Positions 43,860 to 55,800 of a stretch of 64,000 bases of DNA are shown piece by piece; the stretch's first letter is position 1, and every line of letters starts with the position of its first letter. The notes under the pieces were generated by a model that was not told where the DNA came from, made no database searches, and worked only from the letters and a program-made list of their open reading frames with translations. This DNA is from Bubalus kerabau (Eukaryota; Chordata; Mammalia; Artiodactyla; Bovidae), in the NCBI RefSeq assembly GCF_029407905.1, contig NC_073627.1, positions 126,245,697 through 126,309,696 on the forward strand. Direction: 5' to 3'. The translations under genes and the position numbers were made by a program.

Positions 43860-46800
43860 AGGCTGTGTGTGTGTGTGTGTGTGTTATAGGCTACTCTGAA
43901 AACCTCCCTTATCTTTTAACCGTCCAGAACACATGAATTTGGGTATCTTCTCAGCATTTCCACAGACTAGATTCAAAGGGGAATCATAAAACCATTTCAG
44001 ATCTTTTGACCTGCAACCAACCTTAACAGATGCCCATAGTGGAGCCTGACTATATTAGTCTATTAACCACTGAGAATATTCTGTAAGAGTCAAGTTCCAG
44101 AAACCCATTCATGCAGAAGCACAGCTCCAAGCCCTCTAAGACAGGAATCCAGCAAACAGATCACACAAAAACAAGCAGCAGTCAGGACCCCAGGACCCCA
44201 ATTTGCCCCCCACAAGGGAAAAGAAAAACATACAAGTAAGAGATATGTAGGAAATAATGTTAAGGACAGACTGCTAAAGTATTTGTTGAACAGATTAAGA
44301 ATCTGTCAATGTATTGTTAAGCTTGCCAAGTCCTCTTATCAGTACGCCATGCAAGATCAATTTCTGCCATATCTCTTCCTTCTTTTTTTAAATGGCTGAT
44401 GTATATTTTTAATTCCTGAATATATATGTGCATATATGTATGTATATTATTGAGGTAAAATTGGTATGTAATATTAAATAAGTTTTAGGTGTATGCCATT
44501 ATAATTTGATACTTGCATATACTTCAAAGTGATCACCACTTTGTCTTATCACCCATCCCCATCAGTTGACCCCCTTTCACCCCCCAACCCCTTTCCCCTC
44601 TGCTGCTGCTGCTGCTAAGTCGCTTCAGTCGTGTCCGACTCTGTGCGACCCCATAGACAGCAGCCCACCAGGCTTCCCCATCCCTGGGACTCTCCAGGCA
44701 AGAACACTGGAGTGGGTTGCCATTTCCTTCTCCAATGCAGGAAAGTGAAAAGTGAAAGTGAAGTCGCTCAGTCGTGTCTGACTTTTAGCGACCCCATGTA
44801 CTACAGCCTATCTGGCTACTCCGTCCATGGGATTTTCCAGGCAAGAGTACTGGAGTCGGGTGCCATTGCCTTCTCCGTCTTTTCCCTCTAGTAACCCCCA
44901 ATCTGTTCTCTTTATCTATGAGTTTGTTTTTGTTTTGTTTGTTCATTTGTTTGTTTTTTAGATTCCACATATGAGTGAAATCATATGGTGTCTGGTCTTT
45001 CTTTATCTGATTTATTTCAAACAACATAATACTGTGAAGGTCCATCCATTTGTCACAGATAGCAAGATTTCTACTTTTTATGAGTGTGAAGTGTTCCATT
45101 CATCAGTGGACACTTAGGCTGTTTCCATGTCTTGACTGTTGGAAATATTGCTGCAGTGAACATAAGGGTGCATGTATCTTTCTGAATTAGTGATTCCACT
45201 TTATTTGGATAAATATAAATACCCAGAATTGGAATAGCTGGATCTGGATCATATGGTAATTCTATTTTAAATTATCAAGAAGACAAGAAATAACAAGGGT
45301 TGGTGAGGATGTGGAGAAAAGGGAACCTTCATACACTGTTGGTGGGAATATAAACTGGTGCAACCATTAGGGAAACCAGTATGAAGATTTTTCCTTTGTA
45401 AGAAGTCTCTTGAGAGCATCTCTCAGCCTTCTTTTTTATAGCTTCACCTGTCAACAGTAAAGAGATTTAAGAGAGGATTCTTGGACTTCCCTGGTGGTCC
45501 AGTGGTTAAGACTCTGCAATCTCAGTGCAGGGGACCAGGTCAGGGAACTAGATCTCACATGCTGCAACTAAGACTAGGCGCAGCCAAATAAGTTAATTTT
45601 TTAAAAAGAGATAGGATTCTCTACAGATATTCCTGGATGTTATTTTTACCTGACAGCTAACGTGAAGTACTCAGGAGTTATACAGAGAACTAATAACAAA
45701 ATATCAAGGTGATAAATTCTGTTTCTCTTTGGTCTTATGATGCCAAAGTGAATTATTTTAAAGCTCACTATTACCAGTGATTGTGTAGAATTGTTATTCA
45801 TTTGCAGTTCTCAACACACAAAGTCTGCTTCTAACTCACTTTCAGTTAGATATGGATTGTGCCCCAAACTACCCACACTGTCACCCTGCTTTCCTTGTAA
45901 CCAAGAGTATACTTCTGCAAGATAATTAGTTGTGGTTAGTTAGGATACATTAGGAAAAGGCAATGGCAACCCGCTCCAGTACTCTTGCCTGGAAGATTCC
46001 ATGGACGGAGGTGCCTGGTAGGCTACAGTCCATGGGGTCTCGAAGAGTGGGACATGACTGAGCGACTTCACTTTCTCTTTTCACTTTCATGCATTGGAGA
46101 AGGCAATGGCAACCCATTCCAGTGTTCTTGCCTGGAGAATCCCAGGGACGGAGGAGCCTGGTGGGCTGCCGTCTTATGGGATCGCACAGAGTCGGACACG
46201 ACTGACGTGACTTAGCAGCAGCAGCAGGATACATTGGTGGCCAAAGAGCAAAAGGTACTAACTTACCCAGAGAGCATTTCAGCAGTGACCTCATTAGCAC
46301 TCTTGGCTGTGACTAAATCAGCTGAGCCAACCAGCTATAGGTGGTGGTGATGGTTTAGTTGCTAAGTCATGTCTGACTCTTTGCAACCCCATGGACTATA
46401 GCCTACCAGGCTCCTCTCTGTCCATGGGATTTCCCAGGCAAGAGTGGGAGTGGGTTGCCATTTCCTTCTCCAGGGCATCTTCCCAAACCAGGGGATGAAC
46501 TCGTGTCTCCTGTTTGGGCAGGTGGATTTTTTACCACTGAGCCACCTGGGAAACCAACCAGCTGTAGACAAACACACAAATTTGCTATTTACACACAAAT
46601 TTGCTATTTAAGATGCCCACTGAATACTTGATGAAGGAAGGCAGGGAGAAACGAAAATAAATGAATGTATGCTTGTAAAAAAAAAAAAAAAACCAGTAAC
46701 ACCCTTATTTTTTATAAAAATTCCTTTTTACTTTATCACTCCCTTCTTTCTCATAAACATCATTATCTTCTGTGTGGAGGGTGAATTACTATCCCAATTT

Positions 46801-49800
46801 TAGAAGAAATCTGAAGGCTTCATTCTTTACCACGGTCACAGCAAACTGCCTAACCATAGGTAGAAGTTAGAATCTTCTGTCTCTCGGAAGTATTCTCAGA
46901 CTTTATACACAGCTGTGCTGGCCTTATCTTTAGGACATCTGACTGAGAAAACAGGTGTTTTCTGGTTAGGTAGTAGCCCTGTGATACTAGGCAATAAACC
47001 CTCTCTTGTGGGCAGAGGGAGCCTGTGGGGCTAGTCTGTCATTCTTGATTCAGCCCTAACTCAGCCCAAGTCCACTCAGTGCACACACATGTCTTCCAGG
47101 ATTTTGCCAGTGATGGCCTTCGCACCCTCATGGTGGCCTACCGAGAACTGGACAGTGCATTCTTCCAGGACTGGAGCAAGAAGCACAGTGAAGCCTGCTT
47201 GTCTTTGGAGGATCGGGAAAATAAAATATCAATTGTCTACGAAGAGATTGAAAGAGACCTGATGGTTAGTGTGCGAAAATCAGGGACAGATTAGGGCCAG
47301 GGGAGCAGTTGGGAGACTGAACAAGGACTCTGAGAATGGCTTCCAGCAAGTCATAGGTTCAGGCTGTCTCTGGATATAGAATCCAAGCTGACTCAGGATA
47401 TTGTGCATCTTTGAAATCCATAAATAATGAAAAATGCATTGGTTGTAAATTTCATCTTTCTGGCAGTGTTTCTTATCCCAAAGATGTCCACGGAAGCTAA
47501 GTAATCTGGAAGAAATCAAGGTCTGAATGATGTACAAAAAGTATTTGCTATTTACGATGCCCACTGAATACTTGATGAAGGAAGGCAGGGAGAAATGAAA
47601 ATAAATGATGGAATTAATTGATGGAATAATCAAGACAATAGTATTCACTCTTTCATTCAACAATATTTTATTAAGTGCTTTGCCAGGTACTGTTTTAAGC
47701 CCTGAGCATGTAGTAGTAGACAAAACAGACCAAAAAATAATATATATACATAGTATGTTAGGTGTGATGGTTCTGTGGAAGAAAATAAAGCCAGGAAGAA
47801 GGGTTGGGAGTATCAGCACATTGCATGTGTGTGTGTGTGTTATAGAAGACAGAGCATAACTGCTATTTTAAATAAGGCACTTGGTCTTCACTATGAAAAA
47901 GACATCTGAGCAGAGATCTGAAGAAGGTGCAAGCCAAGCAGATCTCTGGGGAGTCAATTTTCCAGAAAGAAGGAATAGTAAAAGCGAGGACCCTGAAACA
48001 GGAGCAGACCTAATTTGTTAGTTGAAGAGCAAGGCAGCTGATGTGACTGATACAGTGTAAGCAAGGAGAGAATAAAAGGACATGAAACAGAGAAGCAGTA
48101 ACAGGTCTTGACAGGCTGGTATAAAGACTTATAGTGAGACATGGAAAACCACTGAAGAGCTCAACCAGAGGAGGCATGTGATAGCTTTTACAATGGTTAG
48201 TCTGACTGCCATGTGGGGATTATGCTGTAAAGGAGCAAGTGCAGACACAGGGAGACCAAGTAGAAAGGAACTGCAGTAGTACCAGAGAGAAATGATAATG
48301 GCTTGGATCAGATAGAAGTAGTGGAAGTGGTGAGAAATGATCAAATTATGTACATTTTTAAACAGTAGAGCCAACAGAATTTGCTGGTGGATTATAGAAT
48401 ATGATAAAAGAAGTTAAGGATGACCCCAAATTTTTTGACCGAATTGATACAGGCTCTGCTATAAAAAGAGAAATTGCTGTGGTCTAGTGGTTAAGAATTC
48501 ACCCGCCAATGCAGGAGACATGGGTTCAATCCCTGATCTGGGAAGATCCCGCACTCCATGGAGCAACTAAGCTCCTGTGCCACAACTACTGAGCCTGTGC
48601 TCTAGAGCCACAACTATTGAGCCCATGTGTTACAACTACTGAAGCCTGCCTGCCCTAGAGGCCATACTCCTCAACAAGAGAAGCTACCACAGTGAGAAGC
48701 CTGCACACCACAACTAGAAAAAAGCCCAGACAGCAATGAAGACCCAGCACAGCCAAAAATAAATAAATAAAATTATTTTAGTAAAAATAAGAGAAATTGC
48801 TGATACCAAATGGGAAAATTTAGAGATGCCAAAGGTCACAAATCTCCTTCCATGGTTAGCTCTGTAGTTAGTGTTTCTAGTCTGTCCTTTTAGAGGCCCA
48901 GCAGCAATCAGTCAGTCGTTTGTCCATCTGTCAGTTCCTCAGACTCAGTGTTGGTGCCCATCCCTGTGATCAGTAGGATATCATTGAGAAGAAGGCATGG
49001 TGTGGACCAACATGCTTTTGATCTAGTGTGGGAAAGGTCTTGAAAACCTCAGAAGCCCTCAGTAGATACAAACAAATGAAGTTCATCCAAACTCTTTTAG
49101 AGCTGAAAAACTAGAGTTGGATTTGGGAGTCCCTTGTCTGAGACATACCACTTTTGGAGACCAAAGCCAGGAAACGTGCTCTGAAAGCAAGAGAGAAGGA
49201 AAAGTGTGCTGAGAAACAGAGGGTTTAGAAGTAGCACAAAGCTTCATGTACGACTTAGTCAGTCTTTTCCCTCTTTGATTCCTTATATTCTGTTTCTAAA
49301 TTTGATGTCAGTGTGTAATTGAAGAAATGTGTCTGTTGAAGGGCAGAAGGCCATGAGTTTTATGCCATTGAGGCCCTCGTGCCAGGACAGAGCCAGCTTA
49401 CTAAAGAGGATACTAAGGTGCCAGTCAAGTTGTTGGATACCACTAAATGCTGGGAAAGATTAAAGGCAGGAGGAGAAGGGGGTGACAGAGGATGATGGTT
49501 GGATGGCATTGACTCAATGGATATGAGTTGAGCAAACTGTGGGAGATAGTGAGGGACAGGGAAGCCTGGCATGCTGCAGTCTATGGGGTCACAAAGAGTC
49601 AGGTATGACTGAGCGACTGATCAACAACAAAATGCCATGAGTCTCTTCCTTTTCCTCTCTCACTGATATCTCTGTTCGAAGCTGTTAGGGGCCACAGCCA
49701 TAGAAGACAAGCTGCAGGATGGAGTACCTGAGACGATCCTCACCCTGAACAAAGCCAAGATTAAAATTTGGGTTTTAACTGGAGATAAGCAAGGTAAGGG

Positions 49801-52800
49801 GAGCTCCTTGCCTGACCAATGCTACAGCCTAGATATATCTCAGTCCCTCATAAAATCTAGCATAGAAATGGGCACAGTACTGTTCAAGGAAGTATATCCA
49901 GATTGCCTGGAGAAGTGAGTACAGACTGGAATTGCTTTACGTAATAAGGAAAGCTTCCTAGAGGAAGCTAAGCCAGAATGATCCTAGTTATTGATCGATA
50001 ACTTACAAGTCTGTCCTGTGGATGTTTGAAGATAGTCTCTGCTGACTCATGAAAAACACGTTCGAATGCATCCATGGCAGATGTGGACACAGGGGTCTGC
50101 AGCCCATGTGTCTGCACCTTATGCCTGCGCACTGTAAAGACCCTGTCCCAGCCAAAGGCGACCTGTGTTCCCCCTTGGCCTGCAGAGACCGCTGTGAACA
50201 TTGCCTATGCCTGTAACATATTCGAGGATGAGATGGATGAGATATTTATCGTGGAAGGCAACAATGATGAGACTGTTGGAGGAGAACTCAGGTATGAGGG
50301 AAGAAGTGCCACAGCCTGTCACTGGAACCAAGATTTCCCACCCATCTCTTCCCCCAGTATGGCTCCCACATTACCAGAAGGGACAGAGAAGAAGTGGGGG
50401 AGGGCAAAACAAAAGTCCTAAAATATCTGAGAGAATTTTGTGAAGAGGCATTAGAGCTCAAGGAGTGTGTGGAAGTGGAGAAGTGTCATGTGTAGATCAC
50501 ACGCAAGGCGGGGGCGGGTCTCAGGAGGTGGTTGCGTCTGAGGCCCTGGAAGGTACTCTGCAGAGGCTCTGCATCCATCTGGCCCATTTTCACTTTGGGA
50601 CACCTTTTCCTTCCTAAGCTCTAGGGCTTCTGGTCAGACATTAATCATCACTCTTGGCTTACAGGTCAGCAAGGGAAAAGATGAAACCCGACTCTCTACT
50701 GGAATCAGACCCTGTAAACAGTTACCTCGCCACAAAGCCCCAACCACCCTTCAAAATACCTGAGGAGGTGCCCAATGGCAGCTATGGCTTAATCATCAAT
50801 GGCTACAGTCTGGTGGGCAACACAGATCTAAAACTCTGTTCTCTTCTTCCAAGAAACTCTTTTCTTAGGTCCAACCCACTTCAGGGAAATTTCAAGATCC
50901 TTTTGCTATTCCTTGAGTTACCCTAGTCCCCGTCCCTGTCAGACATCTTTCGCCTGGCCTTCTCTAGGCAGGAGTAATGAGGAAAGAGAAGCCAAGGGCT
51001 TATTCCTTCCTTCTCCAAATTCTTCACTGCTGATGTGGCCCATTACTTGAGGAAGGGGGGAAGTGAGCAGAACCAGGTCCTCCAAAAGGTCTCTGGGCCT
51101 TTTAACCCAGTCAACCAATTTGACCCAGTGAGAGACTCTCATGGTTTCCCACTGGAAGCTGGGTCAGGATGCCTAGAACTGACTTGGGGGCTTGGCTTCA
51201 CTGGGAATGGAGCATCTTGGGAGCAGCTCTGCCTGAGAGGGGAGAACGGAGGGGAAAGAGAGGGCCAAGGAAGGTTCTGTCCCAAGAGCTTTTGGGGCAG
51301 CCTGGAATGTGGATGTGTCCTGGTGCTGCAGGCCCACGCTCTAGAAGGAAACCTGGAGTTGGAACTGCTGCGGACAGCGTGCATGTGCAAGGGGGTGATC
51401 TGCTGCCGGATGACGCCCCTCCAGAAGGCCCAGGTGGTAGAACTGGTGAAGAAGTACAAGAAGGCGGTGACACTGGCCATCGGGGATGGGGCCAATGACG
51501 TCAGCATGATCAGAGGCATGTGAGGGGTCGGGGGCAGTAGTGCCTAGCCGTGGGCTCGCCCTTTCCTTCTTCCATGGGCAAAACTGATGTGTGTGGCACT
51601 GTGCTGCTGGCTCATTCTCCTGCATATGTCCTGTATGTATTGTGCGTTTATACTGTTTTGCAACTTCATTCATGTTCCTCGGCACCTGAGTACCCACTTA
51701 TTTATACATCATTACATACAGTCATGCACACACATTCAGATTCATGCATGTAACACTCACGTACTCAGATACCCATGGCTCCAACAAGAACACAAGCACA
51801 TACTCAGAGAACAAGCTGTGCAACCACAACACCCATCTTGTTGAGATGGCATCAAAGCCCACAGAAAGGACCCTGGGGCCGGAGTCATGGTTGGTTCCTT
51901 TCTTGAAGGCTGTAGAGTTGAACAATGTTAGGCAGACAACAGGGCTGCCCAACCAGGGAATTAGCTATGCAGCCTGATGCAGGGATCTTTTCCTCTCTGA
52001 GGTGTTATTCCCAAGAGCTTTCCCTGACTCCCCTGGCTGGAGAAGAATAGCAAACTTACTGATGCTTCAGAGTAATAGAAGCAAATGGCTGAAACTGGTG
52101 TTAATTTCAGCTGAACGCTGTTAGCCTCCAGCAGCTTATAGTTCTGTGAGCTATGATCACATCTAGGGGTCCTCTAGCCCAACCTCTCCCATACTGAAGA
52201 CACTAGCATATATGCCAGCCTCAGTTTCAACACTAGGAAGTGTTCTTGCTCTCTTTCTCCAGTTTCTAGAACTTCTTTGACTTTTAGGGCCTCAGAGGTT
52301 TTAGTTATTCTGTTAAGCAGTGTAATCGGTATGTACCAGAAGATCAAAGAATTTAATCTATACTACCACAGGCCAATTAAAACTTTTAGAAATTTAAGTC
52401 TTGTCTTCCATCAAGCATAAAAGTGAAAGTGTTAGCTGCTCGACATGTCTGACTCTATGCAACCCCATGACCTGTAGCCTGCTAGGCTCCTCTGTCCATG
52501 GAATTCTCCAAGCGAGACTACTGGAGTGCATAGCCATTCCCTTCTCCAGGGAATCTTCCCGACCCAGGGATTGAACCCGAGTCTCCCTTGCTTTATCCAG
52601 AAAAAGACACCTTAAGCTTCCTGAAGAACTCATTTCTTACTAACAAAGTATGTACATCACTGTTGTCCCAACAGTTGGAGTTTAGCTCCTTAGATAAACT
52701 TAGATAAATAAATAATGTGTTAGGTTGATATCCATCCTGAATCTGTTATCAAGAGATAACAAGAAATTTTTTTACCTGAGCATCTGGGCAGTAGGGGAGA

Positions 52801-55800
52801 GCCCAGATGGCTATAGTAAGTACTAAGACCATCAAGGACAGACTTCTACAATAATGCTAGCCATACCCGGTAATCTCGGGGGGCAGCATCCAAAACAAAG
52901 CGTGAATGAAGGGGCTGTTTTCTGTCTTGTGGGGGAAGGGAAATCCACTAAGGAGAAAAGACTCCATTAAGTAAATGGCACTTCAGCTGGGCCTACCAGT
53001 GTTTTTCAGGTGTAAAATAAGAGGTACATGAAACGCGATCTCAGCCTTAATCGTATACTTCCCAGGCTGGGAGCCCAGAGAGAAAGCTCTTTGGCTGAAA
53101 ATTTCCTGGGGTTCCTTTGCAGCTGCCCACATTGGAGTCGGCATCAGTGGCCAGGAGGGGATGCAGGCCATGCTCAGCAGCGACTATGCCTTCTCCCAGT
53201 TCCGCTATCTTCAGCGTCTGCTCTTTGTTCATGGCCGCTGGTCCTATAATCGCATGTGCAAGTTTCTAAGCTACTTCTTTTACAAAAACTTTTCCTTCAC
53301 CCTGGTGCACGTCTGGTATGCCTTCTACAGCGGGTTCTCTGCACAGGTAAGTGCTCAAGCGGCATTCTCCACTCTGGTCAAGTGGGTCTTCTCTAATCTT
53401 CCTCCACTTCAGCCAGTTCAGACCCTTTTTCACCTCTAGAGACCTGTGTATGACGTGGCACCATCCATCCTTTATACTCCTCACCCATGATGATCCCATC
53501 TCCTAACCCTGCACTTAGACTTCTAAACTCTGTCCTGGCTCTAACTCAGCCTTGACTTCTACCCACAGAACTCTCCCAGAAGATATTTTCATCTTTCCCA
53601 TGACATAGAGACCTAGAATTTCCAAACATATGTAATGGAGGTGGGGGTGGTGGGGGTGAGATTCCTGGATCTGAGAGTTTTTTAGGATCCAGAGTAATCT
53701 TTATGGAACAGGCTAAACTGAACTGACACTTGGAAACACAGGTTCTCTTTACTTCTCCTTCCTCACCCAGACATACCACCCTGCCAAAAACTGTTGTTGC
53801 TCTAATGAGTATGAAATCTCCACAGAAGTGGGGAGAAGTGATCCTTGGATGTTGATGTTCTATGAGAATTCCCTTTTTCCTATAAGAAGTTTCTCAGGAT
53901 TCCCAAAGAGAAAACAACCTCCGGAACGATCATCTTGGGAGATCCCTACTACCTTTGTGACCTTGCTATGCTATGACCTTAGGCTCCAGGAAAACAGACC
54001 AGTCAGCAGACAATAGCGGGCTTGTCTGCCCCTAGTGTCTAGTAACACCAGTCTGGCTTGTGGGAGGTGTATGTATATATACATGTTACTGCTGACCTCT
54101 TGTGGCTAGGAAAGAAAGTAGCCTACTGTAGGCTCATGGGTCTGTTCTGCTTGCCAGTGTTAGAAGGTGTCCAGGGTTATAGGAACTACTGAATGCCATA
54201 AAGCAGATAAAGAACACAGAGGCTTACATGCCTGGGAGTGCAGGGGTACACTCAGCATTCCCTAGCAGCCACTCTGGGTCCTTTCCATGCAGAGAGGAGC
54301 AGTACAGGTCATGGTAGAGTTGGTCTAAATCAGCCTCATCAGATTGGCCACAAACAAGTGTAATGTGGCCTTGCCCCAGCCTAGGACCCAGGGACCAAAC
54401 AGAGTCTGCAGTCAGCTTTCTTGGTCAGATTTCAGAAATCCAAACCATGTTCTAGGTTATCACGGTGATGGGTAGGTGGAGGGCAGAAGGGGTCCTCTTA
54501 AAGCTGGGAGGTAGAGCCGAGACTTTGGAAAAGAGAAATCTCCTAAGAAATCTCCTTGGTGTTCTTCCAGACAGTTTATGATACCTGGTTTATCACTTTC
54601 TACAACCTGGTCTACACCTCCCTCCCTGTCCTGGGCTTGAGTCTGTTTGATCAGGTAAGACCAGCAACAAACCTCTTAGTCAAGGCTGAAGCCCCTGGCC
54701 CCTTGAAGAGTATTCCCAGGAATGAAGAGGACAGCAGCAGCCAAGAGATAGGCTCCAAAGTCAAATGTAAATAGAATCATTTCTAGAGGAAGGGAGGGAG
54801 CTCACCACCTGGAGAGGTATCATTGGATAAAGTAAAGTATACTCTGCCACAGAGAATAATCATCGGCTGCAGAAACCCAAATTTTCCTGTGTCAAGTTTT
54901 TCTTCATAGAGAGAAACACAGGCATTGTGCTGTGCAATAAATGGAGTATGTACAAAAGTGGAAGGAAATAGTTGTTGGGGCAGGACTAGATAAATCAAGG
55001 GGCTCCAGAAAGGAGAGACCCATAAAGAGATAATGGGATAAGCGAGGCCTAGGCGAGAATCCTGAAGGCCAAGCTTGGAAGTATGGGTCTGATTCCTCAA
55101 ATCGTAGGGAGTCAGCCTGGGGGGTACTGCCTAGTCCTCTCGGAAATTGCCCTGGGCATCGAGGGTCCTGGTGCCCTACCTGTCCCTCTTCTACCCAACC
55201 TCCAGTCCTGGGTACCTAGAATAAAAATGGAGCCTCCAAAGAGAAATAAAGTAGCTGAAAGAGGACATCACGGGATCGTGGTTCCTGGTCTCCATCAGGG
55301 TAGGAAGGAAACTCTCCGTGAAGTAGCTGCCAGCCTCAGAGCAGCAAGAGGATGAGTTCTGTCATTCAGCAGCTGTACAGCTTCAGTGATCTAAATCTAG
55401 GGATCCACAACCTCTCAAAACAAGCCTCAATCCTTGTTACCCAGAGTTTTAGACTTAGGAGATGAAGATGGTCCCATGTCATCCTCACAGAGAATTCCCT
55501 CAGCTGAGTTCCCCAGTGGCTATGGGAATGGGAGGAGCATCACAGAAATACCTCTAACGGACTAACTGGATGCCACCGGCCTCGTCTTGCCTCCCACTGG
55601 CTTTTGACAGAATACTCAGCCAAAGGAACACTTAGAACTAGGGACTCATGTCGCAGTTGCCTCCCCACCCAAGCTCCAGTCCTTCCTTCCCTCTACTCCC
55701 AATCCTAACTGCCCCCTTTCTTAACTCCCCATCTTGACCTTCTAGCTTTCTTCCACCACGTATATCCCTGCCTAGAGAGTAGGGCTTTAGAAAGGTTCTG

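Noticed and set aside
46600..47608. CRISPR-like array
   Set aside because: Only two repeat copies 944 bases apart in a vertebrate genome; not an array.
51035..51523. A longer e19 starting in the intron (162-codon frame)
   Set aside because: Homology starts exactly at AHALEG after a good acceptor (ctgctgcag); the upstream part has no family similarity.
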